Positions 1-8,258 of a stretch of DNA of 64,000 nt are shown here, in pieces. The notes under the pieces were generated by a model that saw only the letters and a list, made by a program, of their open reading frames with translations, was not told the origin of the DNA and searched no databases. Numbering within the stretch: position 1 is the first letter of the stretch; each line of letters opens with the position of its first letter. The DNA comes from Desulfitobacterium chlororespirans DSM 11544. GTDB taxonomy: Bacteria; Bacillota; Desulfitobacteriia; Desulfitobacteriales; Desulfitobacteriaceae. The stretch is from contig NZ_FRDN01000010.1 in the NCBI RefSeq assembly GCF_900143285.1, positions 62,001-126,000 on the forward strand. The letters run 5' to 3'. The position numbers and the translations under genes were made by a program.

Positions 1-355
1 CTCTTGACCAGCGCCGGGCAACACCCCTGCAGCAGTAAGACTCCGGAAAACTGTTGGCAGGCCTCCAGGGCCGCTGTTCTTCATCAAAGCCTCCGGCTGT
101 ATAAATGGTGATCATCTCTTTGTCTTTGGAAAATATGACGGTGGCGCCGTATTCGTCCCAAGTGGGCATGTCCGTGAACCACTTCACATATTGGCCTAAA
201 TAGTCACTGCGCTGGGCAATAACCAGATAATCCACTCCTTTTTCCTCCATGGCCTTGACTGTAGCATCCCAGCGCCGTTCAAGCTCCTGATCGGAACAGG
301 ACCAAATAATCAATTCCTCCATCAATTGGCGATCTTCCTGAGACATCTTAATCAT
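1..355 (-). CDS. Creatinase/Xaa-Pro peptidase-like protein, N-terminal part (cut by window edge)
   Basis: An open frame runs from ATG at 355 off the left edge of the window, giving about 118 residues without a stop. The pattern (a short helical start, then MEEKGVDYLVIAQRSDYLG, KWFTDMPTWDEYGATVIF and a repeated strand) resembles the creatinase N-terminal domain of the M24 aminopeptidase P/creatinase family. The metal-binding catalytic domain would lie outside the window. A GAGGAG ribosome site lies 9 nt before ATG 355; in-frame ATGs also occur at 361 and 346. The gene lies 38 bp downstream of the MFS carrier on the same strand, which suggests a shared transcript and uptake followed by hydrolysis of one substrate. 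The family call is by eye from the N-terminal domain only. Confidence 0.6.
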   Translation of the reverse strand, partial: MIKMSQEDRQLMEELIIWSCSDQELERRWDATVKAMEEKGVDYLVIAQRSDYLGQYVKWFTDMPTWDEYGATVIFSKDKEMITIYTAGGFDEEQRPWRPANSFPESYCCRGVARRWSR

Positions 356-393
356 AATCATTAACTCCTCTCTTAACTTTCAACTTTAATGAA

Positions 394-1734
394 CTATAAT
401 TTGGGGTGTACCTTCCCGGCAATAGGATCATCATAGGCAGCGGGCGGCTTTTTCATTAAAAAGACCGCTATGGCTGCTGCAAGAGCCGGAACTGTAAATG
501 TTGTAAAGAGCGACGTTACAGATAATCCTGCCGTCATCAATACCCCGATGAGCATAGGCGCTATGACGCTGCCCAGCCTGCCAAAACTGGAACCCCAACC
601 AAGTGCGGTTCCCAGAATTGATCCCGGGTAATTATCCGAAGCGTAGGCATAGAGCATATTCTGCTGAGAGCCGATAAATAGCCCGGTTACCGCAAGTACC
701 ACGATAAATAAGCCAAAACTCATTTTTAAGGTAACAAGGTTGATCATAACGGCACAGGCAAGGTAATAGGCAATGAGAACTTTTCTGAACCCAATCTTCT
801 GGGCAATCATGCCGCCGGCCAGACTGCCGACAATTCCTCCCAAAGAGATAATCGCTGAAAAGATCAGGCTTGATTTCAAAGTATATCCCATCATGGTCAT
901 CAATTTGGGAAGCCAGGTCAGTACCCCGAAGGCGATATACAAATTGCAGAAAAACATAATCCAGATCATAACCGTATTCCAGGCCCGGCCTTCCTGGAAC
1001 AGGCTGGCCAAGGTCGCCTTTGTTTTATTGACAGCACTGACTTCATAGACATCGTCCTCAGAGGAGTTAAATTCAGGGTTGCTCTTTTTTAAAATGCTGC
1101 AGATTTTATCCGTTTTTTCTTGTTGCAAGTAGATATTGATGGATTCAGGAAGAAGTGCGTAAGCAATAGCAACCAGCAGCAGCGGAACAAAAGCAATCCA
1201 GTAAATAGCCCTCCAGCCGACACTTTCAATTAGCGCGACGCCGCTCAGGGTGGCGATAAGCTGTCCTACTTGAATGGAGGTGATCAGGAGCGTAACCAGA
1301 ATTCCTCTTATGGCCTTGGGCGAAAACTCCGAAAGCAGACTGGTAGCAACCGGTGAAATGGAGGCCATACCCATGCCGGCAATAAACCGCAGGACTGCGA
1401 AGGCATTCACATCGCTGACGAAACCGCAAAGCCCGGTGAAAACCGCATAGATAGCCATACCGATCATGAGTACTTTTTTTCTGCCTATTCTGTCAGCCAG
1501 CATTCCAAACAAGATAGCTCCGAATATCATCCCCGCCAGGGCTGTACTTGCCAGAAAGCCGGTCTGAGTGGGATTGAGGGCCAGCTCTTTCATAATGGAG
1601 GGAAGCGTGGTGCCATAAACATTCATATCATAGCCATCAAAAATAACTGCCAAGAGACAAATGGAAAAGACCATAGCAAAGAACTTATTGAATTTAGAAT
1701 TATCAATAATAGCGTTGACATTGACCTTGTTCAC
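394..1734 (-). CDS. MFS transporter, aromatic acid:H+ symporter-like
   Basis: Twelve-helix major facilitator protein of about 446 residues. Early in helix 1 it has DGYDMNVYG, and in the first cytoplasmic loop GMLADRIGRKK, the MFS motif A; together these are typical of the AAHS family (carriers of benzoate-like and other organic acids). The substrate cannot be read from sequence. The frame is open back to an ATG at 1782, but the ribosome site there is about 20 nt away. A strong AAGGAGG sits 8 nt before GTG 1734, so that start is preferred. A Crp-type dyad lies at 1833-1848 upstream, and two Crp/Fnr genes follow, so control by one of them is plausible. The peptidase-like gene is downstream. Confidence 0.85.
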   Translation of the reverse strand: MNKVNVNAIIDNSKFNKFFAMVFSICLLAVIFDGYDMNVYGTTLPSIMKELALNPTQTGFLASTALAGMIFGAILFGMLADRIGRKKVLMIGMAIYAVFTGLCGFVSDVNAFAVLRFIAGMGMASISPVATSLLSEFSPKAIRGILVTLLITSIQVGQLIATLSGVALIESVGWRAIYWIAFVPLLLVAIAYALLPESINIYLQQEKTDKICSILKKSNPEFNSSEDDVYEVSAVNKTKATLASLFQEGRAWNTVMIWIMFFCNLYIAFGVLTWLPKLMTMMGYTLKSSLIFSAIISLGGIVGSLAGGMIAQKIGFRKVLIAYYLACAVMINLVTLKMSFGLFIVVLAVTGLFIGSQQNMLYAYASDNYPGSILGTALGWGSSFGRLGSVIAPMLIGVLMTAGLSVTSLFTTFTVPALAAAIAVFLMKKPPAAYDDPIAGKVHPKL

Positions 1735-1832
1735 CGTATTGACCTCCTTTTTTATTTTGGTAATTATGGCTGCCGGTTGCATTGACTTTTTTCTATTTTC
1801 TTACCTCCTTCTCATACTTGGTAATAGATGAT

Positions 1833-1848
1833 TTTGAATTCTCTCAAA
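1833..1848. promoter_or_regulatory. Crp/Fnr-type operator dyad upstream of the MFS gene
   Basis: TTTGA-N6-TCAAA is a perfect 5+5 dyad with the half-site spacing of the Crp/Fnr family (TGTGA-N6-TCACA in Crp). It lies about 100 bp before the GTG start of the MFS gene. A possible -10 (TATGAG on the minus strand at about 1816-1811) would put the dyad near an activator position. Two Crp/Fnr paralogues are encoded next door. Binding is inferred. Confidence 0.4.
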
Positions 1849-1974
1849 TTGTATCTTTTTAATTTAAAACCAGATGTCCATTTAGGTACTATAAAAAAAG
1901 CAGAAAGTTCCATAGACAATAAAAAACGAGCCAAGGATAATCCCGGCCCGTTGCCAATATCAAAAGCAGTCCTT

Positions 1975-2679
1975 TCACCAATGGCATTTTTGCAAATCGG
2001 AACTGCTTTTACTTGATGCAGCGCCACTGACTGCATATTTCCTTAACCCTTCGTAATCAGTAATTCGTATAAACCCCCTGCCCTTTTCAATCAGGTTAAG
2101 TTTATAGAGTTCATTTAAGTATTTTGTCACCTTTGCTCTTGTTGTCCCTAAATAGCCCGCCAGTTCATCATGAGTAATGATTATTCTTGTATTGCCATTG
2201 CAGTAAGTGGTGAAAGGAACATAGTTATAGCTCAGCAACAGCCGTGCAATCTTTTGCGGAAGCTTAAAGGCCGCATTCTCTGCCTGGGCCTGCATAAATT
2301 TTAGTTTTTGAGCTAAGCCTTTAATGATGATATCTATATAGTTAGGGTTAGATAATAAATTGAGCTGGACACTCTCTTTTGAGATAAATATAACTCTGGT
2401 TTTAGCAAGAGCAACTGCTGTGCAAAGATTTTTGCCATCATCGATAACCGATGTTTCTCCCAAAATTTCCGGCGCAGTCATACTTATATGAATTGTTCTT
2501 TCCATTCCGTCTGAAAAAGCCGCATAAAGTCGTATTTTTCCCTGCAGAAAGCAATAAAGACCTTTAGACAATTCATTCTGCTTATAAATAATGTCACCGT
2601 AATTAAATTCCTGAGGATCGCCATAAGCCAACAATGCTTTCCAAAGATCTGTGTTTAATTGATTTTGAACCTTGGGCAT
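1975..2679 (-). CDS. Crp/Fnr family transcriptional regulator (CprK-like), copy 1
   Basis: About 234 residues: an N-terminal cyclic-nucleotide-binding-like beta barrel (YGDIIYKQNELSKGLYCFLQG), a long dimer helix, and a C-terminal winged helix with ITHDELAGYLGTTRAKVTKYLNE as the DNA-reading part. The barrel lacks the RE..G....SA cAMP pocket, so the ligand is probably not cAMP. The layout is like CprK, the chlorinated-aromatic sensor of Desulfitobacterium. The frame extends upstream to 2781, but GAGGGGG lies about 7 nt before ATG 2679, so that start is chosen. It is a paralogue of the next gene (2996-3661). Nearby targets may include the MFS/peptidase genes. Effector unknown. Confidence 0.85.
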   Translation of the reverse strand: MPKVQNQLNTDLWKALLAYGDPQEFNYGDIIYKQNELSKGLYCFLQGKIRLYAAFSDGMERTIHISMTAPEILGETSVIDDGKNLCTAVALAKTRVIFISKESVQLNLLSNPNYIDIIIKGLAQKLKFMQAQAENAAFKLPQKIARLLLSYNYVPFTTYCNGNTRIIITHDELAGYLGTTRAKVTKYLNELYKLNLIEKGRGFIRITDYEGLRKYAVSGAASSKSSSDLQKCHW

Positions 2680-2909
2680 AGCAGACACCCCCTCTAAATC
2701 AATAACCCTTTGATATAGCGCTTCTCCTATAAAAGTTAAGCAACTGGTGATTTTCGGGATAGCCGTCTTGTTACTGAGCATTCGGTCTCACAACCTTGTT
2801 CCCTGCTTCACAATTCTTGCCGCCAAGCATACCGGTATTTTCCCTGCAAGCCTTTTTCAATCTATTATACATGTTAGGCAAAGGAATGCGATGTCATTTT
2901 GGGTACTAT

Positions 2910-2966
2910 CATTGAAAAACATAAAACTGGAACAAGGCTCAGAAATGCTCGGTCTTGCTCCAGTTT
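2910..2966 (-). terminator. Rho-independent terminator of the second Crp/Fnr gene
   Basis: A 13-bp stem (AAACTGGAACAAG at 2924-2936 pairing with 2954-2966, one G-U pair) has a 17-nt loop and is followed on the minus strand by TTTTATGTTTTT. It lies 30 bp past the stop of the 2996-3661 gene. Confidence 0.7.
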
Positions 2967-2995
2967 GTTCCGCTATTCGCTGGTTTATATAGCTG

Positions 2996-3661
2996 CTATC
3001 TTATATAATCTGCCTTGCCTAATTTCTTTAAGCCCTCAAAATCCTTTATTATTATATACCCTTCCCCTTTATCAATAAGTTCTAATCGATAGAATTCATT
3101 TAAATACTTAGTGATAAGTGGTCTTGTGGTTCCCAGCAAGCAGGCAAGTTCATCGTGAGTTATAATCAATTTTACATCCTTTTGTTTATTTGGAAATATT
3201 CCATAATCACTATAGTTCAGCAATAAATAAGCCAGTCTTTCAGGTATACTGAACAGCATATCATTAGCCTGGATATGCATCCAGCGCATTTTTTTGGCCA
3301 TCACCCTTAAAGCCACTCTATATAAATCCGGATTTGACTTTAAAAAATCCAAAGTTTTTTCTTTAGAGACAAAAACAATTTCCGTAGGAGCCATAGCAAT
3401 AGCTGAGCAGGTATATACCCCACCATCGAAGATGGGCATCTCCTCCAAAATATAAGGTACATCCAGGATTGAGAGTATCTTTTCTTTACCATTAGGAAAA
3501 AGCATACAGGTTTTCAATTTGCCCTCTTTAAGGCAAACTAACCCTGACGAGGGCTGGTCTTGCAAAAAAATAATCTCATCCGTCCGATACTTTCTTAAAG
3601 TACCCAATTTAAGGAGTTCTCGCCATGTGTTTTGGTCAAAAAAGAAATTATTGTTTGACAT
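2996..3661 (-). CDS. Crp/Fnr family transcriptional regulator (CprK-like), copy 2
   Basis: 221 residues with the same plan as the preceding regulator: a cNMP-like barrel (RTDEIIFLQDQPSSGLVCLKEGK), a dimerisation helix, and a winged helix with ITHDELACLLGTTRPLITKYLNE. The recognition helix differs from copy 1 at several positions (RPLITKY versus RAKVTKY), so the operators may differ. It lacks the four-Cys pattern of Fnr, so an oxygen-sensing FeS cluster is unlikely. It has its own sigma-A-like promoter (3719-3746) and its own terminator (2910-2966), so the two paralogues are separate units and not an operon. Effector unknown. Confidence 0.85.
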   Translation of the reverse strand: MSNNNFFFDQNTWRELLKLGTLRKYRTDEIIFLQDQPSSGLVCLKEGKLKTCMLFPNGKEKILSILDVPYILEEMPIFDGGVYTCSAIAMAPTEIVFVSKEKTLDFLKSNPDLYRVALRVMAKKMRWMHIQANDMLFSIPERLAYLLLNYSDYGIFPNKQKDVKLIITHDELACLLGTTRPLITKYLNEFYRLELIDKGEGYIIIKDFEGLKKLGKADYIR

Positions 3662-3718
3662 AATGAATCCTTCTTTGCTGAACAGAGTATCGCCTTATCA
3701 ATTTTCATTCTATTCTGT

Positions 3719-3746
3719 ATTATAAGGCCGGTTATCCAAAAATCAA
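3719..3746 (-). promoter_or_regulatory. Sigma-A-type promoter for the second Crp/Fnr gene
   Basis: On the minus strand TTGATT (3746-3741), a 16-nt spacer and a perfect TATAAT (3724-3719) stand about 60 bp before the ATG at 3661. Confidence 0.6.
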
Positions 3747-3769
3747 ACTATATTCCGGCTAAATATTAA

Positions 3770-3819
3770 CTTTAAAGAAACAAGACCTGACCCGTCGGTC
3801 AGATCTTGTTTCTTTAAAG
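3770..3819. terminator. Very long hairpin, probable terminator-like or boundary structure
   Basis: A 23-bp arm beginning CTTTAAAGAAACAAG (3770-3792) pairs with 3797-3819 around a CGTC loop, with a single C/T (G-U capable) difference. It lies between the promoter of the Crp/Fnr gene and the structured stretch downstream of the membrane-anchored protein. Both flanks are AT-rich and there is no clean U-run, so simple termination is not certain. Confidence 0.5.
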
Positions 3820-4083
3820 CGCGCATTATTTTCATTTTATTCACCATGAAGCGAATCTACTTCACCGCTTCAACCTCTCTGACATTATGAGCATTTCGGC
3901 CTTAAGCGCTCAAGGCCGGCAATGCTCCATGGAGAAGATCTTCTCACTTAGCATAGATCCTTTCTCAAGTGATGCAGCCTATTGTTACGCCGGCTGGTGC
4001 GCACTTTCGTTGCTTTTCCTGATACCTGCAGCATCGATTGAATCAAAATCGTTCTGCAGACCCAAACCCCTTAAGGGTTTTCT
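3820..4083. other. Structured gene-poor stretch with several palindromes
   Basis: No convincing gene is seen here. The stretch holds a 39-nt hairpin at 3889-3927 (GAGCATT and CGGCCTT arms around AAGCGCTC), a perfect 14-bp palindrome GAGAAGATCTTCTC at 3932-3945, a GAAGCG/CGCTTC stem near 3850-3872, a CTGCAG-bounded stem at about 4027-4058 and an AAACCCC/GGGTTT stem at about 4064-4080. None is followed by a clear U-run. It may be a structured RNA 3' of the 4084-4257 ORF, or the remains of a mobile element. Confidence 0.4.
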
Positions 4084-4257
4084 TCATACGTAAAAACGTT
4101 CTTCCCGTGCCATATTCAGTTGTCCTCTTGATTTGAACTCTATCTCAATGCTTTTGCTCATCATTACGTCGAACGGTCCTTTGCCCGTCACGGTATTGCA
4201 TTCGATCTTTCGTGGAGAATCAGCCGCAATCTTTGACATACTCTTTACTTTTTCCAT
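4084..4257 (-). CDS. Possible small protein, 57 residues, unknown
   Basis: ATG at 4257 follows GGAAGG at 9 nt and opens a 57-codon frame beginning MEKVKSMSKIAADSPRK and ending MAREERFYV, then TGA. The product is basic, without membrane segments or cysteine pairs, and I do not recognise it. It begins 42 bp after the stop of the membrane-anchored gene on the same strand, so co-transcription is likely. Composition and the ribosome site favour a real gene, but length alone is weak evidence; it could also be a fragment of a decayed element, given the palindromes beyond it. Confidence 0.45.
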   Translation of the reverse strand: MEKVKSMSKIAADSPRKIECNTVTGKGPFDVMMSKSIEIEFKSRGQLNMAREERFYV

Positions 4258-4299
4258 AGTGCATTTCCTTCCTATAGTCCCTGTAAAAAGTCGAACCCT

Positions 4300-5025
4300 C
4301 TACCGTTTGGTGGCAAATGGAGTGGCCCCGTAAACCTTCGAACTCTGATCATCACGCATGAGATGGGTGTCCAAATCATGAAGTTCCTGATGGAACTGCT
4401 CAATGCGAACTTTGTCCTTCGCATCAAAAGCATCGGCTCCACGATTCAGCAAGGCACTGAAGTATTCACTAAATTGTGCCGTTGGGTTGGTCTCGCCCTT
4501 TAAGCGTTGATCCCACAGTGATTTGTGGAATACGATATAGCGCTTAATGTCTTCTTCATTCATCTGGGGACCTGCGTTAGGTCCAAATAAATATCCATCC
4601 ACATACTGATGGACATTCCAAGCCGCACCAAAAACCAGGTTCTGGGCATCTTGGCTCAAGCCATTCTCGCCAAAAAAGCCGGCGACAGATGGGGCTAAAT
4701 TGATGTCTTTTGTATCGGGCTCTTTATATTTCTTTGGCCCTGAGACATCTCCCTGCGGAGTGGCATTGATACCTGGCGGTTCTGTCACTGTTACAGCAGG
4801 GCTAACCCCGGGGGATTGTCCAGGCGGACTTTCGGTTACATTAGGATCCTGAGGGTTCGCGCCTTCAACAGGAGGAGCTTGAATAACGACAGAATCTTTT
4901 TCGGGCGCTGCCTTATTCATAAAGACCTTCCAGGCACTCGGTCCATAGATTCCGCCGACAACCACCGCACCGGCCAGTACGAGGGTTCCCGCCAGAGTAA
5001 GGACCTTCTTTTTGTCGAACTCCAT
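4300..5025 (-). CDS. Membrane-anchored protein of unknown function
   Basis: 241 residues. A positively charged start (MEFDKKK) precedes one hydrophobic helix (about residues 9-27, LTLAGTLVLAGAVVVGGIYG), then a Pro/Glu-rich low-complexity linker to about residue 95. The soluble C-terminal domain is predicted helical and rich in charged and aromatic residues (NVHQYVDGYLFGPN, RIEQFHQELHDLDTHLM). No Lys-Cys lipobox is present, so it is probably a type II membrane protein with the domain outside. No family is recognised. ATG 5025 follows GAGGGAG. It lies between the UTP-glucose uridylyltransferase and the small ORF and may share a transcript with the latter. Confidence 0.7.
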   Translation of the reverse strand: MEFDKKKVLTLAGTLVLAGAVVVGGIYGPSAWKVFMNKAAPEKDSVVIQAPPVEGANPQDPNVTESPPGQSPGVSPAVTVTEPPGINATPQGDVSGPKKYKEPDTKDINLAPSVAGFFGENGLSQDAQNLVFGAAWNVHQYVDGYLFGPNAGPQMNEEDIKRYIVFHKSLWDQRLKGETNPTAQFSEYFSALLNRGADAFDAKDKVRIEQFHQELHDLDTHLMRDDQSSKVYGATPFATKR

Positions 5026-5231
5026 GAATCTCCCTCCTTTTTAAATGGAATATAGTTCTTTACTATATTACCAATTTTTAGGAATAAAACCTGTCGCTTT
5101 TCCTGAATATCCCGACCCTTTTTCCGTCCTCAGCTTGTCCGATTTGGCATAAGTCTACCTGGGGGTACAAGCTTTCGCGAAAAAAGAACAGTAAATTCTA
5201 TCGTGCCGGCAGTATGGGAGATTTATGAAGC

Positions 5232-5262
5232 AAAAAAGAGGGCTATGCCCTCTTTAAAAAAT
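5232..5262 (-). terminator. Terminator of galU
   Basis: AAAGAGGGC-ATA-GCCCTCTTT with a T-run on the minus strand stands about 55 bp past the galU stop. Confidence 0.75.
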
Positions 5263-5313
5263 CACGTTATTTATAGCAAGCAACCCCAGAATCAAGGGGC
5301 CTATCCCTGTGAT

Positions 5314-6195
5314 TCATTCCGCTTCAATCCGTTGTTTGAGGTAGCGCATGAGAGGTTCGGCGAGGTCTTCCCGGCGCAGGGCGTATTCAATGGTGGCTTG
5401 AACAAAACCCAGCTTATCTCCCACATCATAACGCTGTCCGTCGAACTCATAAGCAAGAATCTCCTGGAACCTGGCCAGTTCCTTTAAACCGTCCGTAAGC
5501 TGGATCTCTCCACCTTTGCCGGGGGGGATCCTCTCCAGAATGCCAAAAATCTCGGGATTAAGAATATAGCGGCCCATGATGGCCAAACGGGCCTCAGGAG
5601 CATCCTCAGGCTGTGGTTTTTCCACCAGGTCCAGAGCCCGGTATAAGGAATCATCGAGAGGCACCGCGTCGACGATGCCATACTTTGAGGTATCTTCCAG
5701 AGGCACCTGTTGGACACCAACGATACTGGCGCCATGCCGTTCGTAGACATGCATCATCTGCCTGAGGCAGGGTACTTCGGAGTGGATAATATCATCGCCT
5801 AAAAGGACCGCAAAGGGCTCGTTGCCGATGAATTTCCTGGCACAATAAATAGCATGTCCCAGTCCCAGGGCTTCCTTTTGGCGCACATAATAAATATCCA
5901 CCATCCGGGCTATATCCTGAACCATGTCCAGGAGTTTTTCCTTTTCACTTTTCTGAAGATAGGTCTCCAATTCTATCGAGCGATCAAAATGGTCCTCAAT
6001 GGCCCGCTTATTGCGGCCGGTGACAATGATAATATCTTCGATTCCGGAGTGAACAGCTTCCTCGACAATGTATTGAATGGTCGGTTTATCCACGATGGGA
6101 AGCATCTCTTTGGGCTGGGCTTTGGTAGCGGGTAAAAATCGTGTTCCCAAGCCTGCTGCCGGAATAATGGCCTTTCTAATCCGTCGCGTGCTCAA
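5314..6195 (-). CDS. galU: UTP-glucose-1-phosphate uridylyltransferase
   Basis: 293 residues, the usual length for bacterial GalU/GtaB. It makes UDP-glucose from UTP and glucose-1-phosphate in the cytoplasm, for cell-wall polymers and glycolipids. The nucleotide-binding signature [20 protein letters not shown] is at residues 13-32. The family motifs [23 protein letters not shown] and GGEIQLTD follow in order. The start is TTG at 6195 after AGAGGAA, since the frame's conserved N-terminus ([11 protein letters not shown]) begins directly after it. It is a single gene with its own terminator; no glycosyltransferase cluster is adjacent. Confidence 0.95.
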   Translation of the reverse strand: MSTRRIRKAIIPAAGLGTRFLPATKAQPKEMLPIVDKPTIQYIVEEAVHSGIEDIIIVTGRNKRAIEDHFDRSIELETYLQKSEKEKLLDMVQDIARMVDIYYVRQKEALGLGHAIYCARKFIGNEPFAVLLGDDIIHSEVPCLRQMMHVYERHGASIVGVQQVPLEDTSKYGIVDAVPLDDSLYRALDLVEKPQPEDAPEARLAIMGRYILNPEIFGILERIPPGKGGEIQLTDGLKELARFQEILAYEFDGQRYDVGDKLGFVQATIEYALRREDLAEPLMRYLKQRIEAE

Positions 6196-6324
6196 TTCCT
6201 CTACTCCTTTTTAATTCATTCTCTATGTGTACTAATATCTCTCAACAGATATGTAAATTATAGCTGGATTTTGCTGGTTTGTATATATTATCCATAATCT
6301 TACTCAAGCTCATCATGAGCCGGA

Positions 6325-6363
6325 TAAAAAAAGTGAAGCAAGAGAATCGTTCCCTTGCTTCAC
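6325..6363 (-). terminator. Terminator of clpP
   Basis: GTGAAGCAAG at 6333-6342 pairs with CTTGCTTCAC at 6354-6363. The minus strand continues with seven T, directly after the clpP stop at 6372. Confidence 0.85.
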
Positions 6364-6371
6364 GATGGTTA

Positions 6372-6980
6372 TTATTTTTTAGGCTGGTTAGGTTTTTCCA
6401 GGACTGCATCAATCAGTCCGTATTCCTTGGCTTCCTCCGCTGTCATGTAGCGATCACGGTCTGTGTCCGCTTCAATTCGTTCGATGGTTTGGCCTGTGCG
6501 CTCAGCGAGAATGCGGTTCATTCGTTCTTTGACCCGGAGTAAATGCTTGGCATGGATCTCGATCTCGGTAGCCTGCCCGGAGATTCCGCCGCCGCCAATT
6601 AAGGGCTGATGGATAAGGATCTCGGCATTGGGAAGAGCCTCCCGCTTGCCTTTAGCCCCGGCGGTTAAGAGGAAGGCTCCCATGCTGGCCGCCAAACCGA
6701 CGCAGATAGTATGAACGTCGGCGCGAATGTATTGCATGGTATCATAAATAGCCATACCTGCGGAGATGGATCCTCCCGGGCTATTGATATATAAGAAAAT
6801 ATCCTTCTCAGGATCTTCCGCTTCCAGGAAAAGCATTTGGGCGACGACCAGATTGGCTACATCATCGGTAACCGGTCCCCCTAAGAAGATGATACGATCT
6901 TTTAGCAGTCTTGAATAAATATCATAGGAACGCTCGCCACGATTGGTTTGTTCAATGACCATTGGCACTAAATAGCTCAT
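6372..6980 (-). CDS. clpP: ATP-dependent Clp protease proteolytic subunit
   Basis: 202 residues, the standard ClpP length. The barrel-shaped serine protease degrades unfolded and regulatory proteins fed by ClpX/ClpC. The catalytic serine lies in [11 protein letters not shown] (about residue 98), histidine in ILIHQPL (about 123) and aspartate in the [13 protein letters not shown] segment. The N-terminus [26 protein letters not shown] is typical, including the short propeptide-like start. AAGGAGG precedes ATG 6980. clpX is not adjacent, so this may be a second or stand-alone ClpP locus, since many Firmicutes encode tig-clpP-clpX together. Confidence 0.95.
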   Translation of the reverse strand: MSYLVPMVIEQTNRGERSYDIYSRLLKDRIIFLGGPVTDDVANLVVAQMLFLEAEDPEKDIFLYINSPGGSISAGMAIYDTMQYIRADVHTICVGLAASMGAFLLTAGAKGKREALPNAEILIHQPLIGGGGISGQATEIEIHAKHLLRVKERMNRILAERTGQTIERIEADTDRDRYMTAEEAKEYGLIDAVLEKPNQPKK

Positions 6981-7122
6981 TAAGAATCCTCCTTGTCTGT
7001 TCTTTAACCAGTAACTTGTCTGTTGTTAACCAGTAATCATTAATTGTTCTCACTATATCCTTTCCCGATACTCTTATTTTAGTACAAAGGTCAATAAAGG
7101 TCAAATATAAATTAGCGACAAA

Positions 7123-7980
7123 TTATAACTCGTCGGCCAGCTTACTCAGGTAATGACCGACTTTTTTTACCCCTTCCACCATGGCGGCGATATTTTGGGT
7201 ATTGCCGGCCTGCTCTTGGTTAATTTTGCCGCTCTGGCTCACACCTGCTGCGACAGCTTCGATGGTATCCCGAAAGTTCTTCAGAATGACCTGGATGTCA
7301 TTGGCCGAACGGCTGCTGTCCTCGGCAAGCTTGCGCACCTCTCCTGCCACCACTTGGAAGCCCCGTCCCTGTTCTCCCGCCCGGGCAGCCTCGATGGCGG
7401 CATTAAGACCCAATAAATTGGTCTGGTTGGCGACCCGCCGAATAAAGTCGAGAATTTCTTCTGTGGCTTTAACCTGCTCATGGCCTTTCTGCGCCTGCTC
7501 TGCCACCGACACCCCAATCGAAGCTACCTCATGGGAGGAGGCGACCATTTCTTCTATAGCCGCCGCTGCCTGATCGATGGACGCTGTCAGGGTTTGAACC
7601 TGATTCCGAATGGTGCCCTTAATTTCTTCATCCCGTATAGTGGTAACGACCATACCGGTGGCCACCTTGGCAATGGGTGTAATAATGGCTAAGGGCCCGG
7701 CAATGCCAAAGCTTCCGATCTTGGCTCCATTGAGCTTAATCGCCAGGCTGAACCCTTCCTTCATGCTTCCCCCTGATCGTTCAGCATCTTCTTCAGTAAC
7801 CACCGCGGTATCCTGGTTACTCGTTAAAATCTTTTGACTTCCTGCATGGATCACACCCAGCCGGGCTTTGGCCGAGTCGGCAATAATGCGGGCCGAAGGA
7901 TCGCACACGATACTATGGTACCCGCTTTGATCATAAATAAATTCTACTATTCTATTGGCGATAGCCGAAGTTAATTCCAT
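7123..7980 (-). CDS. Soluble methyl-accepting chemotaxis-type protein with sugar-diacid-recognition-like sensor
   Basis: 285 residues without any transmembrane helix. Residues 1 to about 115 ([30 protein letters not shown] and the following [11 protein letters not shown]) resemble the diacid-recognition domain found in CdaR-type regulators. The remainder is a short MCP signalling domain with the hairpin-tip sequence [24 protein letters not shown] and [13 protein letters not shown]. It should act from the cytoplasm on CheA/CheW clusters or another kinase, sensing an intracellular acid. There is no HAMP domain and no che gene nearby. ATG 7980 follows AAGGGG. The sensor assignment is by resemblance and the ligand is unknown. 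Confidence 0.8.
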   Translation of the reverse strand: MELTSAIANRIVEFIYDQSGYHSIVCDPSARIIADSAKARLGVIHAGSQKILTSNQDTAVVTEEDAERSGGSMKEGFSLAIKLNGAKIGSFGIAGPLAIITPIAKVATGMVVTTIRDEEIKGTIRNQVQTLTASIDQAAAAIEEMVASSHEVASIGVSVAEQAQKGHEQVKATEEILDFIRRVANQTNLLGLNAAIEAARAGEQGRGFQVVAGEVRKLAEDSSRSANDIQVILKNFRDTIEAVAAGVSQSGKINQEQAGNTQNIAAMVEGVKKVGHYLSKLADEL

Positions 7981-8157
7981 CGTCGCACCCCTTTATCTGT
8001 TCTTGCTGTACATGCTATAAGAGATATTCCAGAGAATATCCTAAGTATATTCGGCATAGTGAGGATTGCCTTCAGAATTTCTTGTCAAAGAGTTCTTGCT
8101 GCACTCTATATATTCCTTTTTATTATGGAATAAAAGTATATGCCAATAATGCGAAAG

Positions 8158-8185
8158 AGCAGTGCAAACCGAAGTTTGCACTGCT
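8158..8185. terminator. Hairpin downstream of glcF
   Basis: AGCAGTGCAAAC pairs perfectly with GTTTGCACTGCT around CGAA; on the minus-strand transcript the loop reads UUCG closed by C-G, an extra-stable tetraloop. It lies about 75 bp past the glcF stop. The U-run is weak on the minus strand. Confidence 0.6.
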
Positions 8186-8258
8186 TAAGTCTTAACTTTT
8201 TCACCTGAATCCTCTTCAGCTTATTGAACACATTATGGAGAACAAAGAGCAAGTCCCC

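Noticed and set aside
773-1048. Plus-strand frame of 91 codons inside the MFS gene
   Set aside because: It mirrors the codon pattern of the real minus-strand gene, has no ribosome site and no family pattern.
3820-4083. c-di-GMP or other known riboswitch
   Set aside because: The hallmark loops of the c-di-GMP-I and -II classes are absent, and the stems do not match any class I can name.
3887-4093. Plus-strand frame of 68 codons in the structured stretch
   Set aside because: It crosses several palindromes, has no ribosome site and an unlikely composition; the minus-strand 57-codon frame is better supported.
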